64,000 bases of DNA from Bradyrhizobium diazoefficiens. GTDB taxonomy: Bacteria; Pseudomonadota; Alphaproteobacteria; Rhizobiales; Xanthobacteraceae. The notes beneath the pieces are model-generated. The model was not told where the DNA came from, searched no databases, and saw only the letters and a program-made list of their open reading frames with translations. The position numbers and the translations under genes are program-made. The stretch's first letter is position 1, and every line of letters starts with the position of its first letter. Location of the stretch: positions 248,001 to 312,000 of the forward strand of contig NZ_JAENXS010000001.1 in NCBI RefSeq assembly GCF_016612535.1, in the 5' to 3' direction. Shown here piece by piece: positions 57,663 to 64,000 of this stretch.

Positions 57663-58453
57663 TGCGCGCCCTTCGTGCGAAGCGCGATCTCTCCGGCATC
57701 CGACACCTCGACCCATTTCTTGTCGGGCGCGGCGCCTGCCTCGTAGCTGTCGTTCCAGTTCCACCATTTGTAGGTCGGGCTCTGCGGATAGCCGGCCGGC
57801 GAATCCTCCCAAGGCTCCTGGCGGCCGAGCGGGGTAATGTCGAGATAGTTCCAGGTGCCGCCCATCTGCTCGTCGCCACGGCTCTTGATCAGATAGGTGC
57901 GGAAGATGCGCGTCCCGTCGCGGTAGAACACGTTGGTGCCGTGCCACTCGCCGACGCCGAAATCGGCGTCGAAGCTATCCGTGATGGTGACCCACGGAAT
58001 CTCCCAGCCCATCCGCTGCTTCAGCCGCGCGATGTCGGCTTGCGGCGCGCGCGAAGCGAACACCAGCGTGGTGTCGCGGGCATTCAAATGGGAGACATGG
58101 GCGACCTGGTCGGCCACCATGGAGCAACCGCGGCACGCGTGGTCGGGCCAGCCGAACACGCCGGGCTCGAAGAAGGCCCGGTACAGGATCAGCTGCCGCC
58201 GGCCCTGGAACAGATCGAGCAGACTGGCCTTGCCCGAGGGCACCTCGAATGCGTAGGTTTTGTCGACTTCCATCCACGGCATGCGCCGGCGTTCGGCGGC
58301 GAGTGCGTCGCGGGCGCGGGTGTGCGCCTTTTCCTTCACGAGCAGTTGCTGACGGGCTGCCTCCCAGTCCTGCGGCGACACCACTGGCGGTGTTTGCATG
58401 GCGGGCTGTCCGTTGTTCTGTCCGTCTTTGGCTGATTGAGTTTCTGTCGTCAT
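57659..58453 (-). CDS. DUF899 thioredoxin-like protein
   Basis: A 264-residue protein of the DUF899 family, which has a thioredoxin fold. FGWPDHACRGCSMVADQVAH carries the CxxC pair (CRGC) of the family; the domain ends with TWNYLDITPLGRQE. The family is of unknown function, thought to be redox-linked. The start is 145 bases from the divergent regulator. The stop overlaps the small membrane gene. Confidence 0.92.
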   Translation of the reverse strand: MTTETQSAKDGQNNGQPAMQTPPVVSPQDWEAARQQLLVKEKAHTRARDALAAERRRMPWMEVDKTYAFEVPSGKASLLDLFQGRRQLILYRAFFEPGVFGWPDHACRGCSMVADQVAHVSHLNARDTTLVFASRAPQADIARLKQRMGWEIPWVTITDSFDADFGVGEWHGTNVFYRDGTRIFRTYLIKSRGDEQMGGTWNYLDITPLGRQEPWEDSPAGYPQSPTYKWWNWNDSYEAGAAPDKKWVEVSDAGEIALRTKGAQ

Positions 58454-58597
58454 GGCTCTCCAAACCTCTTGCTTGGGCGATCGTCCTGCGCCTCGCGTGC
58501 GCAGACCGAAGCGCGTCTCGCCGCATATCGTCGGCCGTGAGCGAGTTCTCGCACCGGACGAGGGCGCGGTGGGAGTAACAAGTGTGGCGGGATTTTC

Positions 58598-59818
58598 ATG
58601 GAGTCGCTGATCATTGCGGCGGCGCGCGCCTTAGAGGCCGGCGATCCGCTCGGTGCCCTGAACCGCGTGGCGTTGCGCAACGATGCGCCCTCGCTGGCGC
58701 TGCGCGGCATCGCGATGGCGCAGCTCGGCGATCTCGCGAAGGCGAAGACGCTGCTGCGGAGCGCCACACGCGCGTTCGGGCAGAAAGAGGCGGTGGCGCG
58801 CGCCAGGTGCGTGGTGGCCGAGGCCGAGATCGCGCTGGTCTCGCGCGACCTGAGTTGGCCGGCCAAGACGCTCGCGGGCGCGCGGGCGACGCTCGAACAG
58901 CATGGCGATCTCGCCAATGCCGCCCATGCCGGCCATATCGAGGCCCGCCGTCTTCTCCTGCTCGGACGCATCGACGAGGCCGAGCGCACGCTGGCCGGGA
59001 TCAATGTTTCTCCGCTGCCGCCCGCATCTCTGGTCGTTCGCGAGCTCGTGGTCGCTGGCATCGCCATCCGGCGGCTGAAAACCAAAGACGCGCGCGCGGC
59101 GCTCGACCTGGCGGCGAAGGCAGCGCGGCAGGCAAAAATCCCCGCACTCGTCGCCGAGGTCGACAGTGCGAATCTCGTCCTCGAGACGCCGGCCGCACGC
59201 CTGATCGCGCGCGGCAGCGAACACCCGCTATTGCTCGGAGAGGTCGAGAGACTGGCGACCTCGACGGCGCTCGTCGTCGACACCTTCCATCATGTCGTAC
59301 GCAGGCAAGGCGCCGTCGTGCGGCTCGGGACGCGGCCCGTGCTGTTCGCGCTCGCCCGTCTTCTGGCGCAGGCGTGGCCCGCGGATGTCTCACGAGAGGC
59401 GTTGATATCAGGGGCGTTTCAGGCCAGGCACGTCGACGAGTCGCACCGCGCGCGATTACGCGTCGAGATCGGGCGGCTCCGCACCCAGCTCAGACCACTG
59501 GCCGACATCAGCGCGACGAAGCAGGGTTTTGTGCTGGCGCCGCGCAAGACACGCGACGTCCTCGTGCTGGCGCGGCCCGTCGAGGAAAAGCATGCTGCCG
59601 TGCTCGCCTGTCTTGCTGATGGCGAACCCTGGTCGAGCTCGGCGCTCGCACTCGCGCTCGGCATGAGCGCGCGCACGGTGCAGCGCGCCCTCGAAGAGCT
59701 GGCGCGGTCGAACAAGGTGCAGTCGTTCGGACGCGGCCGGGCGCGCCGCTGGTTGACCCCGCCGGTTCCGGGATTCCCGACACGCTTGTTACTCCCCGGA
59801 CCGCTGCTGAAGGCGTAG
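58598..59818 (+). CDS. Regulator with TPR-like N-terminus and two helix-turn-helix domains
   Basis: A 406-residue protein. Residues 1-200 form TPR-like helical repeats (ALEAGDPLGALNRVALR, RIDEAERTLAGI). Residues 238-315 resemble an OmpR/SARP-type winged helix (VVRLGTRPVLFALARLLAQ, ARLRVEIGRLRTQLRPL, GFVLAPR). A second helix-turn-helix lies at 330-388 (LALALGMSARTVQRALEEL, then SFGRGRARRWLTPP). It diverges from the DUF899 gene, which it probably controls. The combination of two DNA-binding modules is uncommon. Confidence 0.8.
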   Translation: MESLIIAAARALEAGDPLGALNRVALRNDAPSLALRGIAMAQLGDLAKAKTLLRSATRAFGQKEAVARARCVVAEAEIALVSRDLSWPAKTLAGARATLEQHGDLANAAHAGHIEARRLLLLGRIDEAERTLAGINVSPLPPASLVVRELVVAGIAIRRLKTKDARAALDLAAKAARQAKIPALVAEVDSANLVLETPAARLIARGSEHPLLLGEVERLATSTALVVDTFHHVVRRQGAVVRLGTRPVLFALARLLAQAWPADVSREALISGAFQARHVDESHRARLRVEIGRLRTQLRPLADISATKQGFVLAPRKTRDVLVLARPVEEKHAAVLACLADGEPWSSSALALALGMSARTVQRALEELARSNKVQSFGRGRARRWLTPPVPGFPTRLLLPGPLLKA

Positions 59819-59846
59819 GTTGGCCGCAATCACCGGGATCGAGCAC

Positions 59847-60494
59847 ATGAAGCGTTCCGCCGCGGAAATCGTCAGGGAGTACGGGCCTTTTCCGGGCGTC
59901 GATGCCGTGCATGGCGTCACCTATGACGGCACCCATGTCTGGTTCGCGTCCGGCGACAGATTGAACGCGGTCGACCCAGCCAACGGCAAGGTCGCGCGCT
60001 CGCTCGATGTCGCCGCGCATGCGGGCACGGCGTTCGACGGCCGCCACCTGTTCCAGATCGCGGAGGATCGCATCCAGAAGATCGACGCGGTGACCGGCGC
60101 GGTCGTCAGCACGATTCCGGCGCCGGGCGGTGGTGGCGATTCCGGATTGGCCTGGGCCGAGGGCTCGCTCTGGGTCGGGCAGTATCGCGAGCGCAAGATC
60201 CATCAGGTCGATCCGGACACGGGGACTGTCCTCCGCACCATCGAAAGCAAGCGCTTCGTGACCGGCGTCACCTGGGTCGACGGCGAGCTCTGGCACGGCA
60301 CCTGGGAAGGCGACGACAGCGACATCAGGAGGATCGACCCTGACACGGGCAAGGTGCTGGAACAGCTCGACCTGCCCGCCGGGACGATGGTTTCAGGGCT
60401 CGAGTCCGACGGCGGCGATCGCTTGTTCTGCGGCGGCGGCGAGGCCGGCAAGGTAAGAGCAGTCCGCCGGCCCAGGCGCAGTGAGGTGCGCTGA
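59847..60494 (+). CDS. Beta-propeller protein (SMP-30 / glutamine cyclotransferase-like)
   Basis: A 215-residue cytoplasmic protein made of short repeats, each with a G-x-W/Y-x-A and a DP-G-VL-like unit: VDPANGKVARSLD, IDAVTGAVVSTIPAPG, VDPDTGTVLRTIES and IDPDTGKVLEQLDL. This marks a beta-propeller of four or more blades. TTG at 59820, behind GAAGGCG, could be the true start. It begins 28 bases after the regulator and is probably cotranscribed. The ligand is unknown. Confidence 0.78.
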   Translation: MKRSAAEIVREYGPFPGVDAVHGVTYDGTHVWFASGDRLNAVDPANGKVARSLDVAAHAGTAFDGRHLFQIAEDRIQKIDAVTGAVVSTIPAPGGGGDSGLAWAEGSLWVGQYRERKIHQVDPDTGTVLRTIESKRFVTGVTWVDGELWHGTWEGDDSDIRRIDPDTGKVLEQLDLPAGTMVSGLESDGGDRLFCGGGEAGKVRAVRRPRRSEVR

Positions 60495-60622
60495 CGGCCC
60501 GAACGACGGGTACGGCGCGGCCGCAGCCGTTAACCCGTTTGCCGCAATTCCACCCCATCGGTGCGCTCTAGCGCCCTCCTCGCCTGCCCTGTAGACTTCG
60601 GCCCGGGCAGCCTGGGGGATTG

Positions 60623-62191
60623 ATGCGACTGACGTTGAACTTGAAGACTGTCCTGATTGCGGTTGCGGTGCTCGCGGCGTCGTTTTTCGTCAGCCTGAAG
60701 GTGATGGACTGGCTGTCGCCGCGCGCGACCAATTCCGCGCCGCCGGTCGCGCAGCTGCCGCCGCTGCCGCCGGTGTCCAAGAGCTCGATCGTGGTGGCGC
60801 CGGTCGCCATCGCGCTGTCGGCGATCCGCGACCAGGCCGAGAAGGCCTCGCCGCACAATTTCGCCGGCAAGGCCGAGAACCCGATCTCGCAGATCCTGCA
60901 GGACGCCGATATCGGCTGGACGGCCGTCCGCGGACCGATGTCGGCCACCGGCGACAAGGACGTGCTGACACTGTCGACGCCGCTCACCGGCAAGCTGAAC
61001 GTGACGGGATCGTTGTCGTCGAAGGCCACCGGCGCGCTCGGTGAGGCGCTGGGCAGCGTGCTCGGCGGCGACGCGGCGAAACGGATCGGCGCGGTCAACA
61101 TCAAGAACTTGAATGCCAGCGCCGAGATCAAGGGCAACGTGGTCGTCACCTCGCGTCCGAAGATCGCAGCCGCCTGGCATCTCGAGCCCAATCTCGGCGC
61201 GCAGGTCAATCTCGGCGACACCAACCTCTCGCTCGCGGGCGCCAAGGTCAATGTGCCGGCGCAGGTCAAACCGCTGATCGACAAGAACGTCAGCGAGCAG
61301 CTCAACATCGTCTCCGAGCGTATTCGGAACGACCCCAGCCTGCGCGAGAACGCGAAGGTGCAATGGGCCAAGGCCTGCCGCTCGATCCCGCTGCAAGGCA
61401 GCGGTTCCTCGGCCGCACTTCCGCCGCTCTGGCTCGAGATGAAGCCGACCCGCGCCATCGCGGCGCAGCCGCGCGTCGATGCGCAGAACGTGACGCTGCT
61501 GCTCGGCCTGGAGGCCGAGACGCGCGTGACCTCGACGCCGACCAAGCCGGACTGCCCGTTCCCCGACAAGATCTCGATCGTGCCGCCGACCGGCACCGGC
61601 GTGAACATCGGCGTGCCCATCGATGTCCCCTTCACCGAGATCAACAAGCTAATCGCCGCCCAAATGGTCGGCCACACTTATCCCGAGGACGGCTCCGGTC
61701 CGGTCGAGGTCACGGTGAAGGGCGTCAACGTCGTCCCGTCCGGCGAGCGGCTGCTGATCTCGCTCTTGGTGCGCGCCAAGGAGAAGAAGAGCTGGCTCGG
61801 GCTCGGCGCCGAGGCCACCGTGCACATCTGGGGCCGGCCGATGCTCGACCAGGCGCAGCAGACATTGCGGCTTGCCGACATCCAGCTCGCGGTGGAGTCC
61901 GAGGCAGCCTTCGGCCTGCTCGGCGCCGCCGCACGCGCGGTGGTGCCGCAGATGCAGCAGGCGCTGGTGCAGAAGGCGACGCTCGACCTGAAGCCGATCG
62001 CCGCCAACGCGCGCGAGAAGATCGCGGCCGTCATCGCCGACTTCCAGAAGAGCGAGGACGGCGTCAAGGTCGAGGCCGATATCAGCAGCCTGACGCTGGC
62101 CGACATCGCCTTCGATTCCAAGACGCTCCGTGTGGTCGCCGAAGCCGGCGGTACACTCAACGTGTACGTGACCAAGCTGTCCGGGATGTAG
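60623..62191 (+). CDS. DUF4403 family membrane-anchored protein
   Basis: A 522-residue protein with one N-terminal membrane helix (about residues 8-28, KTVLIAVAVLAASFFVSLKV) and a long periplasmic part. Repeated beta-rich blocks (GKLNVTGSLSSKATG, VNLGDTNLSLAGAKV, PSGERLLISLLVRAKEKKSW) and a helical stretch fit DUF4403, whose structure resembles lipid-binding tubular folds. The function is unknown. ATG at 60623 follows a TTG that belongs to the open frame. It lies 123 bases before the ABC operon. Confidence 0.85.
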   Translation: MRLTLNLKTVLIAVAVLAASFFVSLKVMDWLSPRATNSAPPVAQLPPLPPVSKSSIVVAPVAIALSAIRDQAEKASPHNFAGKAENPISQILQDADIGWTAVRGPMSATGDKDVLTLSTPLTGKLNVTGSLSSKATGALGEALGSVLGGDAAKRIGAVNIKNLNASAEIKGNVVVTSRPKIAAAWHLEPNLGAQVNLGDTNLSLAGAKVNVPAQVKPLIDKNVSEQLNIVSERIRNDPSLRENAKVQWAKACRSIPLQGSGSSAALPPLWLEMKPTRAIAAQPRVDAQNVTLLLGLEAETRVTSTPTKPDCPFPDKISIVPPTGTGVNIGVPIDVPFTEINKLIAAQMVGHTYPEDGSGPVEVTVKGVNVVPSGERLLISLLVRAKEKKSWLGLGAEATVHIWGRPMLDQAQQTLRLADIQLAVESEAAFGLLGAAARAVVPQMQQALVQKATLDLKPIAANAREKIAAVIADFQKSEDGVKVEADISSLTLADIAFDSKTLRVVAEAGGTLNVYVTKLSGM

Positions 62192-62314
62192 CACATGTTC
62201 GCGGCACCTGCCGCCCCGCGCGCCACTGGCATTCCCGTCCGAGGGTGCTAAGCTGTTTCTCGCAGCCTCGAAGGAGGCTGCAGACGGCATTGCAGGGGAC
62301 ACGCGAGGACAAAG

Positions 62315-63424
62315 ATGGAAGCCGGCATGGTCACGCCTGCGCCGGCGCTGGTGCGCTTTTCCGGCATTCAGAAGACCTATGACGGCGAGCATCTCGTGGT
62401 GAAGAACCTCGATCTCGACATCAGGAAGGGCGAGTTCATCACCCTGCTCGGCCCGTCGGGCTCGGGCAAGACCACCACGCTGATGATGCTGGCTGGCTTC
62501 GAGGTTCCGACCCAGGGCGAGATTTATCTCGCCGAACGGCCGATCAAGAACGTGCCGCCGCATAAGCGCGACATCGGCATGGTGTTCCAGAACTATGCCT
62601 TGTTTCCGCACCTGACGATCGCCGAGAATATCGCCTTCCCGCTCTCCGTTCGCAACACGAACAAGGCGGAAGCGCAGGACCGCGTCAAGGCGGCGTTGCG
62701 CATGATCAAGATGGAAACGCTGGCGCAGCGGCGGCCCGGGCAGCTGTCCGGTGGTCAGCAGCAACGCGTGGCGCTGGCCCGCGCGCTGGTTTTCAATCCG
62801 CAGCTCGTGTTGATGGACGAGCCGCTGGGCGCGCTGGACAAGCGCCTGCGGGAGCAGATGCAATTGGAGATCAAGCAGCTGCACGAGACGATGGGCGTCA
62901 CAATCGTCTACGTCACCCACGATCAGAGTGAAGCGCTCACCATGTCGGACCGCATCGCCGTGTTCAACGACGGCATCGTGCAGCAGATCGACAGGCCCGA
63001 CGCCCTGTATGAGCATCCGGTCAACAGCTTCGTCGCCAACTTCGTCGGCGAGAACAACGTGCTGGCCGGCACCGTCGAGACGGTCGACAAGGACTCTTGC
63101 CGCGTCGCGCTGGCGGCCGGCGGCTCCGTCGTGGCCCGTGCGGTCAACGTATCAGGCGCAGGCGCATCGACGTCGCTGTCGGTGCGGCCCGAGCGGATCG
63201 CGATTGTCCCGGACGGCAGCTCCAGCGACGGACCGAACCGGCTGCCGGCCAAGGTGCAGAACACCATCTATCTCGGCGACCACGCGCTGGCCGTGCTCGA
63301 TGTCGCAGGGAATGCCGAGTTCATGGTCAAGCTTCAGCCGGGGGCGCATGATAGCTTCCGGCACGGCGAAAGCGTGTTCATCACCTTCCGCCCCGAGGAC
63401 TGCCTCGCGCTCGACCCCGTCTGA
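62315..63424 (+). CDS. ABC transporter ATPase, spermidine/putrescine type (PotA-like)
   Basis: A 369-residue ATPase. Walker A GPSGSGKTT is at 46-54, the signature LSGGQQQRV at 144-152, Walker B LVLMDEP at 164-170 and the switch H202. A TOBE domain follows (about 285-365, VRPERIAIVPDG). FQNYALFPHLTIAENIAFPL is typical of PotA/CysA. It powers import of polyamines or related compounds. The next gene encodes a binding protein of the same type. An internal ATG at 62327 (MVTPAP) is possible. Confidence 0.93.
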   Translation: MEAGMVTPAPALVRFSGIQKTYDGEHLVVKNLDLDIRKGEFITLLGPSGSGKTTTLMMLAGFEVPTQGEIYLAERPIKNVPPHKRDIGMVFQNYALFPHLTIAENIAFPLSVRNTNKAEAQDRVKAALRMIKMETLAQRRPGQLSGGQQQRVALARALVFNPQLVLMDEPLGALDKRLREQMQLEIKQLHETMGVTIVYVTHDQSEALTMSDRIAVFNDGIVQQIDRPDALYEHPVNSFVANFVGENNVLAGTVETVDKDSCRVALAAGGSVVARAVNVSGAGASTSLSVRPERIAIVPDGSSSDGPNRLPAKVQNTIYLGDHALAVLDVAGNAEFMVKLQPGAHDSFRHGESVFITFRPEDCLALDPV

Positions 63425-63490
63425 TCCCAACGCAAGCGAACCTGCATCAATCAACCTCAACGCAACGCACATGAAGAAGGAACGAAGACC

Positions 63491-64000
63491 ATGCTGAAGC
63501 GCAAGACTGGCAAGATTGCTCTGGGTTTCGCCGCGGCGTTCAGCGCCAGCGCTGCGCTGGCCACGGTCGCGCAGGCGCGTGACCTCACAATCGTGTCGTG
63601 GGGCGGCGCGTATCAGGATGCCCAGAAGAAGGTCTATTTCGAGCCGTTCAAGAAGGCGACCGGCGTTGGCATGAACGACGAGTCCTGGGACGGCGGCGTC
63701 GGCGTGCTGCGCGCCAAGGTGCAGGGTGGTGCTGCCACCTGGGACGTGGTCCAGGTCGAGAGCGACGAACTGGCGGTCGGCTGCGAGGAAGGCCTGTTCG
63801 AGAAGCTGGACTATTCCAAGATCGGCGGCGAGGCCGCCTATATCCCGCCATCCGTCAACCCCTGCGGCGTCGGCGCCATCCTCTACGATTTCGTCCTCGG
63901 CTACGACAAGGACAAGCTGAAGGACGCCCCCAAGGGCTGGGCCGACTTCTTCGACACCAAGAAGATTCCGGGCAAGCGCGGCCTGCGGCAGGGCCCGAAG
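63491..64000 (+). CDS. Periplasmic spermidine/putrescine-type binding protein, N-terminal part
   Basis: The first 170 residues of a solute-binding protein; the frame runs past the end of the window. A signal peptide with an Ala-rich core is cleaved near AQA (residue 29). The mature part starts RDLTIVSWGGAYQDAQKKVY, typical of PotD/PotF-like proteins, with GGAATWDVVQVESDEL following. It supplies the ATPase encoded 66 bases upstream; permeases should lie beyond the window. The AGAAGGAACGAAG before the ATG is a good ribosome site. Confidence 0.93.
   Translation, partial: MLKRKTGKIALGFAAAFSASAALATVAQARDLTIVSWGGAYQDAQKKVYFEPFKKATGVGMNDESWDGGVGVLRAKVQGGAATWDVVQVESDELAVGCEEGLFEKLDYSKIGGEAAYIPPSVNPCGVGAILYDFVLGYDKDKLKDAPKGWADFFDTKKIPGKRGLRQGPK

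Overview
The window is about 65% GC, and its gene order, protein families and intergenic repeats point to an alphaproteobacterium of the Bradyrhizobium / Nitrobacteraceae group. This rests on the arrangement of the division and cell wall (dcw) cluster, an alphaproteobacterial type A RNase P RNA, a PmtA-type phosphatidylethanolamine methyltransferase beside phosphatidylserine decarboxylase, and several palindromic repeat families of the kind scattered through such genomes. Genus is an inference; no rRNA is present.

Left part (1-26.9 kb). After the end of a Bcr/CflA-type MFS transporter comes a long minus-strand dcw cluster. Read in its direction of transcription (right to left) it is rsmH, ftsL, ftsI, murE, murF, mraY, murD, a 132-residue membrane-anchored protein of unknown function, ftsW, murG, murC, murB, ddl, ftsQ, ftsA, ftsZ, lpxC, bamD, recN and ligA. 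It covers cytoplasmic peptidoglycan precursor synthesis, the divisome, the first committed lipid A step, outer-membrane protein assembly and DNA repair. Several pairs overlap by 4 bases. Two copies of one repeat sit directly behind the stop codons of the unknown gene and of ftsW.

Middle part (27-45.6 kb). This is an accessory mixture: a peptidoglycan amidase diverging from the dcw cluster, an ECF42-like sigma factor with its DGPF/YciI partner, the RNase P RNA gene, an alpha/beta hydrolase, a DUF983 protein divergent from a MocR-type regulator with paired direct repeats between them, a TauE/SafE-type permease, an O-antigen-ligase-like protein, and an export block. The export block has a MATE transporter with an ABC exporter, and an EmrB/EmrA pair divergent from a TetR regulator with a perfect 23-base palindrome between them. 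A small unknown protein, a variant histidine-phosphatase and an extensin-like lipoprotein peptidase follow.

Right part (46-64 kb). Two secreted Pro/Gln/Ala-rich proteins (DUF2147 and FecR-like) and a Nudix hydrolase come first. Then comes a membrane-lipid neighbourhood: phosphatidylserine decarboxylase, divergent from an unusual class III aminotransferase, and an opposing run of glycosyltransferase, PmtA-like methyltransferase and an Mpo1/DUF962-like membrane protein. An L,D-transpeptidase, a protein of unknown family, a DUF899 thioredoxin-like locus with a divergent two-domain DNA-binding regulator and a beta-propeller protein, and a DUF4403 protein follow. The window ends in the start of a polyamine-type ABC uptake operon.

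No tRNA, rRNA, CRISPR array, transposase or prophage gene was seen. The least explained parts are the lipid neighbourhood, the DUF899 locus, the extra gene inside the dcw cluster and the repeat families that sit at or on stop codons.
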